16,196 bases of DNA, taken from positions 1 to 16,196 of the forward strand of contig CAMNHM010000058.1 in assembly GCA_946539475.1 (NCBI GenBank), given 5' to 3'. The position numbers and the translations under genes were made by a program. Below the pieces are notes generated by a model. The model was given only the letters and a program-made list of their open reading frames with translations, was not told the DNA's origin and searched no databases. Positions within the stretch are counted from its first letter, which is position 1, and each line of letters starts with the position of its first letter. Shown piece after piece: positions 1 to 6,214 of the stretch. Source of the DNA: an uncultured Prevotellaceae bacterium. GTDB lineage: Bacteria; Bacteroidota; Bacteroidia; Bacteroidales; Bacteroidaceae.

Positions 1-11
1 CCTACTTTGAT

Positions 12-34
12 TACCAAAACAACTTGTTTTGGTA
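12..34. repeat. Perfect 11-bp inverted repeat in an unassigned region
   Basis: TACCAAAACAA (12-22) is followed after one base by its exact reverse complement TTGTTTTGGTA (24-34). There is no T-run on either side, so it does not look like a simple intrinsic terminator. It may be an operator, or a hairpin at the end of a transcript. A near-match to the -7 box, TACTTTG (3-9), lies just upstream on the + strand but is one base short of TAnnTTTG. I see no protein gene in 1-160. The rest of the stretch holds short possible pairings, such as CAGGG with CCCTG, and could encode a small RNA, but I recognise no known family there. Confidence 0.5.
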
Positions 35-160
35 TCGCGGGTAGCCTGCTATGCAGCCCAAAGTCGCACAGGGGCATCATCTAGGTGGCAGTCAGACGTG
101 TGCAAAGAGGCCTGATCGTGCAAGCAGTCCCTGCGGCTTATACATAGAAGGTGGCGCAAC

Positions 161-192
161 AAAAAAAAGCTGCCAGACTGGAGTCCGGCAGC
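161..192 (-). terminator. Intrinsic terminator of the small lipoprotein gene
   Basis: Read on the minus strand, bases 192-169 form an 11-bp stem (one G-T wobble) with only CC at its centre. Eight consecutive T follow (168-161). It starts about 30 nt after the stop codon of the lipoprotein gene at 222, as expected for its rho-independent terminator. Confidence 0.9.
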
Positions 193-221
193 ATTCATTT
201 TCGATTTAGTTCGCTAGTTGA

Positions 222-566
222 TTACTCAGCGGGAGCCTCTTCAGCAGCAGCGGGAGCATTCAGAGCAGCCTCGAAAGCGGTAACAGCAGCCTCGTAAGCA
301 GCCTTGAACTCGGCGTTGGTGGTGTCAGCAGCAGCCATAATCTCAGCCTTCTTAGCCTCGGCGGCAGCGATGCAAGCAGCAGAGTCGATAACCTCAGCAC
401 CCTCGGCGAGAACGAACTCGGGAACGACGGCGTCAGCCTGAGCCTGGCACTGAGCCTTCAGCTCGTTCAGGATAGAATCCTTCTGCTCCGGAGTAGCAAC
501 CAGGGGAGCCTTCTCACAAGCTACAAACATTGCAGCAGCTGCGAACATAAATGCAATCTTTTTCAT
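222..566 (-). CDS. Small alanine-rich predicted lipoprotein (114 aa), function unknown
   Basis: I do not recognise a family. The N-terminus is a lipoprotein signal peptide: two Lys after Met, an Ala/Phe-rich hydrophobic core and a lipobox FVAC, so Cys17 should be lipidated and the protein membrane anchored. The mature part is about 97 residues, rich in Ala and Glu and predicted to be mostly helical. Two further cysteines (Cys40, Cys65) could form a disulfide, and the C-terminal tail is Ala/Pro/Glu-rich. The ATG is preceded on its own strand by an A-rich stretch (AAAGCAAAGAA), typical of Bacteroidota, which often lack a Shine-Dalgarno site. The gene is monocistronic: it has its own -7 box (618-625), a palindrome across its upstream promoter half and a strong terminator. 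That set-up suggests a regulated, possibly abundant small envelope protein; this is inference. Confidence 0.8.
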   Translation of the reverse strand: MKKIAFMFAAAAMFVACEKAPLVATPEQKDSILNELKAQCQAQADAVVPEFVLAEGAEVIDSAACIAAAEAKKAEIMAAADTTNAEFKAAYEAAVTAFEAALNAPAAAEEAPAE

Positions 567-617
567 TTCTTTGCTTTTTTAAATCTGTAAAACAATCATT
601 AGTTTATTAAAACGCTG

Positions 618-625
618 CAAAGTTA
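618..625 (-). promoter_or_regulatory. -7 box of the small lipoprotein promoter
   Basis: On the minus strand this reads TAACTTTG, an exact TAnnTTTG Bacteroidota -7 element. It predicts a start near 611 and a leader of about 45 nt. No good TTTG -33 element is visible; a 15-bp palindrome occupies that area instead. Confidence 0.65.
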
Positions 626-635
626 GACATTTTTT

Positions 636-650
636 TGATACGGCGTATCA
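636..650. promoter_or_regulatory. Palindrome over the lipoprotein promoter, putative operator
   Basis: TGATACGGCGTATCA is a perfect 7+1+7 palindrome flanked by T-runs. It lies 10-24 bases upstream of the -7 box at 618-625, where the -33 element should be. Binding there by a dimeric regulator could block or replace normal sigma contact. Seen: the symmetry and position. Inferred: the operator role. Confidence 0.45.
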
Positions 651-774
651 TTTTTTTCGATTTTTTTTGCCTCCTTTTTGTAACTTTTTTGTAAGTCATT
701 GTGTATCAGTAAGTTTCTAAATGTTAAAAAAACAAAGTTTTCGCTTCTCTTGATATTTGTTCAGAGATTTGACC

Positions 775-802
775 TTTGTTTCGACATTTTTTTGTACTTT
801 TG
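775..802 (+). promoter_or_regulatory. Promoter of mtaB
   Basis: TACTTTTG (795-802) matches the TAnnTTTG -7 element. A TTTG at 775-778 is a possible -33 element, although the 16-nt spacing is short. The predicted start near 809 leaves a leader of about 24 nt before the ATG at 833. Confidence 0.6.
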
Positions 803-832
803 TACTCGCTAAGAAGCATATATAGAATCGAT

Positions 833-2161
833 ATGATAGACACTTCGTCGTTTCAAGGTAAGACAGCCGCCTACTACACCCTTGGTTGCAAGTTGAATTT
901 TTCGGAGACCTCCACCTTTGGAAAGCTTCTCGGACAGCTGGGTGTACGCCCTGTGGAGAAAGGCGAGCAGGCTGACCTCTGCCTGATCAACACGTGTTCG
1001 GTGACAGAGGTTGCCGATCATAAATGCCGTCAGGCTATCCATCGTATGGTGCGCCAGCATCCTGGTGCCTTTGTAGTCGTGACTGGCTGCTATGCTCAGC
1101 TGGAGTCGGAGGCGGTGAGTCGGATAGAGGGCGTCGACCTCGTGCTGGGATCGAACGAGAAGGCGCAGCTGGTGCAGTTTCTTAACGATGCCTGGCTGAC
1201 AGGCACGAAAGGTTGCTATGCGCAGAAGACGAAGGACATCACGTCGTTTGCTCCCAGCTGCTCGCGCGGCAACCGCACGCGCTACTTCCTAAAGGTCCAA
1301 GACGGCTGCGACTATTTCTGCACCTACTGTACCATTCCCTATGCGCGTGGCTTCAGTCGTAACCCAACGATTGCATCGCTGGTGCGACAGGCCGAGGAGG
1401 CTGCCGCTGAAGGAGGTAAGGAGATCGTGCTGACAGGCGTCAATATTGGCGACTTCGGCAAGACGACAGGTGAGCGCTTCCTCGACCTGGTGAAAGCTCT
1501 CGACGATGTCGAAGGCATCAGTCGCTATCGCATCAGCAGCCTTGAGCCCGACCTGCTCACTGACGAGCTTATCTCGTTTTGTGCTGAGAGCCGAGCCTTT
1601 ATGCCTCATTTCCACATCCCTTTGCAGAGTGGTAGTGACGAGGTGCTCCGCCTGATGCACCGCCACTACGACAGCGCACTTTTTGCCGAGAAGATCTTGC
1701 GCGTGAAGGAGCTGATGCCTGAGGCGTTCATCGGTGTCGACGTGATGGTGGGCTGTCGGGGTGAGCGTCCTGAATGCTTCGAGGAGACCTACACGCTGTT
1801 GGATGGGTTGCCAGTCACGCAGTTGCATGTCTTCCCCTATTCCGAACGTCCTGGGACGCAGGCGCTGAAGATTCCCTATGTCGTTGCTGAGCAGGAGAAG
1901 AAGCAGCGCAGCAAGCGGCTGCTGGAGCTCTCCGACAGGAAGACACAGGCTTTCTACGCCAGTCATATAGGTCAGGAGGCTGAGGTGCTCTTCGAGAAAG
2001 CGACGCGCGGACGTGCGATGCATGGCTTTACGAGAAACTATATCCGCGTAGAGTTGTCGGCTGCTGACAGTCGCGCAGAGTTCGACAACCAGCTTGTAGA
2101 CGTCAGCCTGGGAGCTTTCAATCATGATCATACAGCATTAAAAGCAATTCTCAATGGATAA
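833..2161 (+). CDS. mtaB: tRNA (t6A37) methylthiotransferase MtaB
   Basis: Radical-SAM enzyme that adds a methylthio group to t6A at position 37 of ANN-decoding tRNAs, giving ms2t6A. The 442-aa protein has the N-terminal MTTase domain with its three cluster cysteines (Cys19 in LGCK, Cys55 in NTCSV, Cys86 in TGCYAQ). The radical-SAM CxxxCxxC motif follows at Cys159/163/166 (GCDYFCTYC, then TIPYARG). A TRAM-like C-terminal region lies at roughly 375-440. The LGCK and NTCSVT motifs fit MtaB better than MiaB. I chose the ATG at 833: an in-frame TTG at 776 would lie upstream of the promoter and add 19 residues that match nothing. The stop overlaps the start of the glycosyltransferase by 8 nt, implying translational coupling. 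Confidence 0.93.
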   Translation: MIDTSSFQGKTAAYYTLGCKLNFSETSTFGKLLGQLGVRPVEKGEQADLCLINTCSVTEVADHKCRQAIHRMVRQHPGAFVVVTGCYAQLESEAVSRIEGVDLVLGSNEKAQLVQFLNDAWLTGTKGCYAQKTKDITSFAPSCSRGNRTRYFLKVQDGCDYFCTYCTIPYARGFSRNPTIASLVRQAEEAAAEGGKEIVLTGVNIGDFGKTTGERFLDLVKALDDVEGISRYRISSLEPDLLTDELISFCAESRAFMPHFHIPLQSGSDEVLRLMHRHYDSALFAEKILRVKELMPEAFIGVDVMVGCRGERPECFEETYTLLDGLPVTQLHVFPYSERPGTQALKIPYVVAEQEKKQRSKRLLELSDRKTQAFYASHIGQEAEVLFEKATRGRAMHGFTRNYIRVELSAADSRAEFDNQLVDVSLGAFNHDHTALKAILNG

Positions 2162-3173
2162 ACTTGCGATAGTCATTCTCAACTGGAACGGAGCGGCTAT
2201 GCTCCGTCGCTACCTGCCCAGCGTACTCCAACACTCCCGCGAGGAGGCTACGGTCTATGTCGCTGACAATGCTTCCACCGACGACAGCGTCGCCCTGCTG
2301 AAGGCTCAGTTCCCAGAGGTGAAGCTTATACTGCTCGATCGTAACTGGGGCTTTGCCGATGGCTACAACAAAGCGTTGGAGCAGGTCGAGGCCCAGTACT
2401 ACCTCCTGCTGAACAGCGACATCGAGGTGAGTCCGCACTGGCTGACCCCCATGTTGCGTTTCATGGACGCGCATGAGGACGTCGCTGCCTGTCAGCCCAA
2501 GCTGCGCAGCGTGGCCGAGCCAGAAAAGTTTGAGTATGCCGGAGGCAGTGGCGGCTATATCGACCGCTATGGCTATCCTTTCTGTCGTGGCAGGCTTTTC
2601 GACAGTATCGAGCAGGACAAAGGTCAGTACGACGATGCTGCCGACGTGCTTTGGGCTACTGGAGCAGCCCTGCTTGTGCGCGCGCGTATATATAAAGAGG
2701 TGGGAGGCCTCGACGGGCGCTTCTTCGCACACAGCGAGGAGATCGACATGTGCTGGCGTATACGTCTTCGTGGCTATCGCGTGGTCTGCCTCCCAGAGAG
2801 CGTCGTCTACCATGTAGGAGGCGGTACGTTGCCAAAGGCAAATCCGATGAAGACGTTCCTGAACTTCCGCAACAATCTGACGATGCTCTACAAGTGCCTG
2901 CCTGAGAACGAGCTACGCAGCGTGATGCGCTGGCGTTGGGTGCTCGACTATCTGGCCGCCTGGGAGATGCTGTTGTTGAAGCGTAACCTGGGCGACTTCA
3001 AGGCTGTCTTTCGTGCGCGTCGTGCCTTCAAGCGTTGGAAGAAAGACTTTGAGGCAGACAGGAAGGAGATACAATCCGTTAGGAGGATAAACGAAATACC
3101 AGAGCAACGGCGATTCTCGCTGCTCTGGCAATACTACGTGAGAGGAAGGAAACGTTTTTCCGATCTTCCCTAG
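2154..3173 (+). CDS. Family 2 glycosyltransferase (rhamnosyltransferase-like)
   Basis: Inverting GT-A glycosyltransferase, probably transferring a sugar from a nucleotide donor during surface polysaccharide or lipopolysaccharide synthesis on the cytoplasmic face. The 339-aa protein opens with VILNWNG and VADNASTDDS, the GT2 nucleotide-binding start. A metal-binding DxD equivalent sits in NSDIE (87-91). Further on come WATGAALLVRA (about 167-177), GGLDGRFF and the EEIDMCWR segment (195-202), which hold the acceptor and catalytic-base region, then YHVGGGT. This set resembles WbbL-type rhamnosyltransferases, but donor and acceptor cannot be read from sequence. The C-terminal 100 residues are rich in Arg, Lys and Trp and may associate with the membrane. 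It overlaps mtaB by 8 nt and shares its promoter. Confidence 0.9.
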   Translation: MDKLAIVILNWNGAAMLRRYLPSVLQHSREEATVYVADNASTDDSVALLKAQFPEVKLILLDRNWGFADGYNKALEQVEAQYYLLLNSDIEVSPHWLTPMLRFMDAHEDVAACQPKLRSVAEPEKFEYAGGSGGYIDRYGYPFCRGRLFDSIEQDKGQYDDAADVLWATGAALLVRARIYKEVGGLDGRFFAHSEEIDMCWRIRLRGYRVVCLPESVVYHVGGGTLPKANPMKTFLNFRNNLTMLYKCLPENELRSVMRWRWVLDYLAAWEMLLLKRNLGDFKAVFRARRAFKRWKKDFEADRKEIQSVRRINEIPEQRRFSLLWQYYVRGRKRFSDLP

Positions 3174-3183
3174 ACGTTCACGC

Positions 3184-3223
3184 GCCTCCCGCACAGCATT
3201 GGTAGATGTGCTCAGTGGGAGGC
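3184..3223. terminator. Hairpin between convergent genes, possible shared terminator
   Basis: GCCTCCC (3184-3190) pairs with GGGAGGC (3217-3223), and inside it GCACA (3191-3195) pairs with TGTGC (3207-3211). It sits between the convergent stop codons at 3173 and 3234. No T-run follows on either strand, so a terminator role is plausible but unproven. Confidence 0.4.
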
Positions 3224-3233
3224 TCGCCGCATA

Positions 3234-4445
3234 TTAGTATTTCACGACGATGGGCTGGTCTACCTCCTTGCGCCAGGCTTTCAGCCAGTCGTACCACTCA
3301 CGATCCGAGTGGAATCCAAATTCCTCGTTAGCTGAGCAGTAGGCCACCTTGTAGCTCATGCTCTTCCCTGCCGTCTTTACCACGAAGGCATAGTTGTCTT
3401 TGTTGGCAGGCTCCTCGCTGGCAATGTGCTTCTGTGGGATGAGCACGGCGAGTCCTACCGTCTCAGGCTTCCAGTTCAGGGTGTCAGTCGAAGGGTAGTC
3501 GGTTCCCCAGCAGGCGCGCAGTCCTTTCTTGTCGCTGAATTCCGTCGATCCTTTCACGTTGATGATACCCGTGGAGAAGCTGTAGCTCGATGCGTCGCGA
3601 TTGAACAGCACGTCGACATCAGTATCTCGATGACCAGCATACTGCGTGTACCGCAGGGTCATGTTCAGTGCAGGTTGCTTCGCATCGGCCACCCATCCCT
3701 TGTCGACGACTTCGACGATGGTGCGTAGCGGTCCGTAGCTGATGATACGCTGTGTGCGGCTCTTCACGGGGTCAATCATTGTCGGCTTCTTGCCGTCCCA
3801 GCCACGGAAGGCACCCAGCCCGAAGGTGTTGCCCACCCAGAGCACGTCGTCGCCATAGCCTTGTTTCTTCTGGTCAGCAGTGGTGTAGAATTGTGTGGCC
3901 TGCAGCTCGAGGCGCTTCTTGAACTTACCGTAGAGGTCGAGCGTCTGACGGTTGTCGAAGTAGATGCGAATGCCGTTCAGCTCGCTCTCGAAGTCCACGC
4001 CATGATGGTGGAGCAGGTTGTAGGAGTTGGCACAGTCGCCACGGGCAGTCAGGCTCTCGACGAAGTTGTCGTGCTTGTTCTTCTCCTTCACCTTGTCGTT
4101 GCGGATCACCATCTCAGTATACACGCGGGCAGGGTAGGTGCGGGGCGTACCCTCGGCATAGAGCGCCACGCTGTATGTCTTCTTCTCCTTGGCAGCGAGG
4201 TCGGCAAGGAAGCACAGCTCGTCGAACTGCTCGTCGAGGTCGAGGTCGTCAAGCTGGCAGGGAATCTCCTGTCCGTTACAAGTGACGAGAGCTGAGCGCA
4301 CCTCGCCATAGTTGCTGAGCGAGACGACCACGGGCTGGTCAGCGCGGGGGCTCTTCATGGGGTTCTCTACACTCACTGTAATGGTCTGTTGCGCGCTGGC
4401 TGACAGTGCGCAGCCAAGCATCATTAGTAGGATGTTTCGTTTCAT
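3234..4445 (-). CDS. Secreted DUF4861 family protein
   Basis: The 403-aa protein has a signal peptide (MKRNILLMMLGCALSASA, cleavage before QQ), so it is exported to the periplasm or outside. I assign DUF4861 from overall resemblance: an N-terminal segment with VSVENPMKSPRADQPVVVSL, then the YNLLHHHGVDFESELNG and YGDDVLWVGNTFGLGAFRGWDG regions, and a C-terminus ending in EWYDWLKAWRKEV. Members of this family often lie near carbohydrate-degradation genes in Bacteroidota, and several conserved His, Asp, Tyr and Trp residues fit a sugar-binding or enzymatic role. The reaction cannot be told from the sequence. The gene stands alone with its own -7 box, and no SusC/SusD pair is nearby. Confidence 0.82.
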   Translation of the reverse strand: MKRNILLMMLGCALSASAQQTITVSVENPMKSPRADQPVVVSLSNYGEVRSALVTCNGQEIPCQLDDLDLDEQFDELCFLADLAAKEKKTYSVALYAEGTPRTYPARVYTEMVIRNDKVKEKNKHDNFVESLTARGDCANSYNLLHHHGVDFESELNGIRIYFDNRQTLDLYGKFKKRLELQATQFYTTADQKKQGYGDDVLWVGNTFGLGAFRGWDGKKPTMIDPVKSRTQRIISYGPLRTIVEVVDKGWVADAKQPALNMTLRYTQYAGHRDTDVDVLFNRDASSYSFSTGIINVKGSTEFSDKKGLRACWGTDYPSTDTLNWKPETVGLAVLIPQKHIASEEPANKDNYAFVVKTAGKSMSYKVAYCSANEEFGFHSDREWYDWLKAWRKEVDQPIVVKY

Positions 4446-4462
4446 GTTAGTTTGTTTTTGGG

Positions 4463-4470
4463 CAAAAGTA
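4463..4470 (-). promoter_or_regulatory. -7 box of the DUF4861 gene
   Basis: On the minus strand this reads TACTTTTG, an exact TAnnTTTG element. The predicted start is near 4456, giving a leader of only about 10 nt. No clear TTTG -33 element is seen at the right distance. Confidence 0.6.
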
Positions 4471-4482
4471 GATAAAAAGCAG

Positions 4483-4498
4483 GAAATTACATAATTTC
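4483..4498. repeat. AT-rich palindrome upstream of the DUF4861 promoter
   Basis: GAAATTA, CA, TAATTTC is a perfect 7-bp inverted repeat with a 2-nt centre, 12 nt upstream of the minus-strand -7 box. It could be an operator, but the region is so AT-rich that chance is a real possibility. Confidence 0.35.
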
Positions 4499-4519
4499 TT
4501 TCAATAAAATAGGTTAAAA

Positions 4520-4551
4520 TTTGGTTAATTCAATAATTTTTAGTAATTTTG
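4520..4551 (+). promoter_or_regulatory. Promoter of the gldB-like gene
   Basis: TTTG (4520-4523), a 20-nt spacer and TAATTTTG (4544-4551) give a textbook Bacteroidota -33/-7 promoter. The predicted start near 4558 leaves a leader of about 25 nt before the TTG start at 4583. Confidence 0.8.
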
Positions 4552-4582
4552 CACCGTTATTTAACAAAAGTAAAACATTCCA

Positions 4583-5374
4583 TTGAGACGAGTATGCATC
4601 ATATTGCTGTTGTCGCTGGCGGTCTGTGTGGGCTGTCAGCTACAGGCGGAGAAGGCTGAAGAGCAGCAGTCGGGGCTCGAGGTGGTGATCGATCGCTATG
4701 ACCGTATCGAGAACCTCTACCTGACGCTGGCTGATTTTGCGGCACTCCATCAGATGCGTACCGATTACCCGCAGCAGACACGCACGCTGATTGAGGATGT
4801 GTTGCAGCTGGGCCCAGTCAATGATCCTGACATCAACAACCGTTTCCTGGTGTTCTTCCAGGACTCCACGCTGCAGGCTCTGATTGCTGATGTGGAGCAG
4901 GCTTACGAAGATGTCGACGACCTGAACCATCAGCTCACCAATGCCTTCAGACGGCTGTCGAAGATGCTGCCCGACATCAAGATCCCACAGGTCTACACCC
5001 AGATAGGCTCGCTCGACCAGAGCATCGTCGTCACCGACAGCATGCTGGGCATCTCGCTCGACAAGTATCTGGGTGCTGACTATCCCGCCTATCTGCGCTA
5101 TGGTTACACAGAGGACCAGCGCAAGATGATGACGCGCGAGTATATCGTTCCCGACTGCCTGAGCTTCTACCTTCTGAGCCTGTTCCCCCTTCCCGATCCT
5201 GATGCTACGACTGACGAGCAGCGTCGCTGGCACATGTCGAAGATTCAGATGGTGGTCAATAACGTCATAGGGCGCAAGGTGTTTGCAGGCAAGGCGATCG
5301 ACCGTCTGGAGCACTATCGCAAGGCCCATCCGCAGATGTCGACCCGAAAGTTGCTGATGCTCGATGCGATCTGA
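4583..5374 (+). CDS. gldB: GldB-like lipoprotein
   Basis: 263-aa predicted lipoprotein: signal peptide MRRVCIILLLSLAVCVG, with lipid attachment expected at Cys18 (CVGC). The middle of the protein matches the GldB family: LPDIKIPQVYTQ (129-140), then a SIVVTDSMLGISLDKYLG segment (147-164) and YPAY, followed by a helical C-terminus. GldB is an envelope lipoprotein required for gliding in Flavobacterium and is also kept in non-gliding Bacteroidales, where its role is unclear. No other gld gene is nearby. I chose the TTG at 4583 because it gives an intact signal peptide 25 nt after the predicted transcription start; the nearby ATG at 4594 is out of frame. The A-rich leader fits translation without a Shine-Dalgarno site. 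Confidence 0.8.
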   Translation: MRRVCIILLLSLAVCVGCQLQAEKAEEQQSGLEVVIDRYDRIENLYLTLADFAALHQMRTDYPQQTRTLIEDVLQLGPVNDPDINNRFLVFFQDSTLQALIADVEQAYEDVDDLNHQLTNAFRRLSKMLPDIKIPQVYTQIGSLDQSIVVTDSMLGISLDKYLGADYPAYLRYGYTEDQRKMMTREYIVPDCLSFYLLSLFPLPDPDATTDEQRRWHMSKIQMVVNNVIGRKVFAGKAIDRLEHYRKAHPQMSTRKLLMLDAI

Positions 5375-5459
5375 TCCGCCCCCTCCTTGTTCTCCCGATT
5401 TTTTCGTAATTTGTGCTCATTCGTTTCCATACAATATCGGGGACGGAGTCGCTGCTTTA

Positions 5460-5492
5460 TGCATTTTCTTGCGTTAATAAACTGAAAATGCA
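5460..5492. repeat. Perfect 9-bp inverted repeat between gldB and the DIP1984 gene
   Basis: TGCATTTTC (5460-5468) and GAAAATGCA (5484-5492) are exact reverse complements around a 15-nt loop. The repeat ends 22 nt before the -7 box of the next gene, so it could be an operator. It could also be a weak terminator of the gldB-like gene, although the following bases are only moderately T-rich. Confidence 0.4.
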
Positions 5493-5514
5493 GTATTGTT
5501 TCTTCAATTCTTTG

Positions 5515-5522
5515 TACCTTTG
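5515..5522 (+). promoter_or_regulatory. -7 box of the DIP1984-family gene
   Basis: TACCTTTG is an exact TAnnTTTG element. An ATTG at 5495-5498 is a weak -33 candidate at 16-nt spacing. The predicted start near 5529 leaves about 18 nt before the ATG at 5547. Confidence 0.65.
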
Positions 5523-5546
5523 CAGTTCAATTTGACATTTATTATT

Positions 5547-6002
5547 ATGAAACTTGCAGAAGGACTAAGTATCCGCAAAGATTTACAGACACGAATAGAG
5601 CAGTTGAAGGCTCGTCTGGTGAACAACGTGAAAGTGCAGGAAGGCGACCAACCAGCCGAGCAGCCACAGGCCTTGCTGAAGGAGCTTGAGGGATGCCTCT
5701 CACAGCTCGAGCAGCTCATTTTCCGTATCAATGCTACCAATATGGTGACGCTCAATGCCGAGGGCAAGTCGCTGACGCAACTGATGGCTCAGCGCGAGGT
5801 GATGTCGAAGCGCATCCAGGTGCTTCGCGAGACCTTCGACCGCGCCACTCAGTCGCAGGATCGCTATGGTCGCAACGAGATCAAGTACGTCACCACCATC
5901 GACATTACTGCCCTGCGCCAGCAGCTCGACCGCTTCTCGCAGCAGCTTCGCCAACTCGACATCGAAATTCAGTCGCTGAATTTCGCCACCGAGATGAAAT
6001 AA
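5547..6002 (+). CDS. DIP1984 family protein
   Basis: 151-aa cytoplasmic protein with no signal peptide or membrane segment. It is almost entirely charged and helical and matches the DIP1984 family, sometimes labelled septicolysin. Recognisable parts are the opening MKLAEGLSIRKDLQTRIEQL, then VKVQEGDQPAEQPQALL, a FRINATNMVTL segment and a C-terminal coiled-coil-like half (LRQQLDRFSQQLRQLDIEIQ). The biochemical role of the family is not established to my knowledge; the toxin label is historical and nothing here supports it. I chose the ATG at 5547: a TTG at 5496 lies before the -7 box and would add 17 residues foreign to the family. Confidence 0.85.
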   Translation: MKLAEGLSIRKDLQTRIEQLKARLVNNVKVQEGDQPAEQPQALLKELEGCLSQLEQLIFRINATNMVTLNAEGKSLTQLMAQREVMSKRIQVLRETFDRATQSQDRYGRNEIKYVTTIDITALRQQLDRFSQQLRQLDIEIQSLNFATEMK

Positions 6003-6009
6003 CGCCCAC

Positions 6010-6190
6010 GGGAGGGATGCCAGGCAAGGATGGGGTGAGCTAGAAACCCCCGCAAAGGACTGCGTCTGTTAGGAACGGCAGACATAGCTTCGGCTACCTC
6101 ATTTAGGAAAGTTCAGCACGTCGTTATCGATGATGTGTCATTTTTCACGACTCATTACCACTAGCTGACCATCCCCACTGGCACCCTCCC
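6010..6190 (+). ncRNA. Candidate structured RNA or leader with a long closing stem
   Basis: The two ends of this 181-nt stretch can pair through four blocks in order: GGGAGGG (6010-6016) with CCCTCCC (6184-6190), TGCCAG (6018-6023) with CTGGCA (6178-6183), GGATGG (6028-6033) with CCATCC (6169-6174), and AGCTAG (6038-6043) with CTAGCT (6161-6166). That is 25 pairs with small bulges. Inside, three hairpins are possible: GTCTG/CAGAC (6064-6068 with 6079-6083), TAGC-TTCG-GCTA (6085-6096) and a 9-bp stem with wobbles (6117-6125 with 6129-6137). The structure ends 24 nt before the receptor start codon, so it could be a cis-regulatory leader. A free small RNA or a decayed inverted-repeat element is also possible. 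The strand is inferred from the following gene, and I could not match a riboswitch or 6S RNA. Confidence 0.4.
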
Positions 6191-6214
6191 TTTCCCCCCC
6201 TGAAAAATAGAAAC

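Noticed and set aside
776..832. Upstream TTG extension of mtaB
   Set aside because: It lies before the -7 box at 795-802, and its 19 extra residues match nothing in the family.
1289..2131. 280-aa open frame antisense to mtaB
   Set aside because: A shadow of the codon pattern of mtaB; no signal peptide, domain or promoter supports it. The same applies to the long antisense frames at 2151-2813, 4640-5329, 8946-9743 and 10194-10907.
6044..6065. Cobalamin riboswitch, suggested by CCCCCGCAA near the receptor gene
   Set aside because: The other conserved blocks, including the terminal B12 box, are absent, so the match is probably chance.
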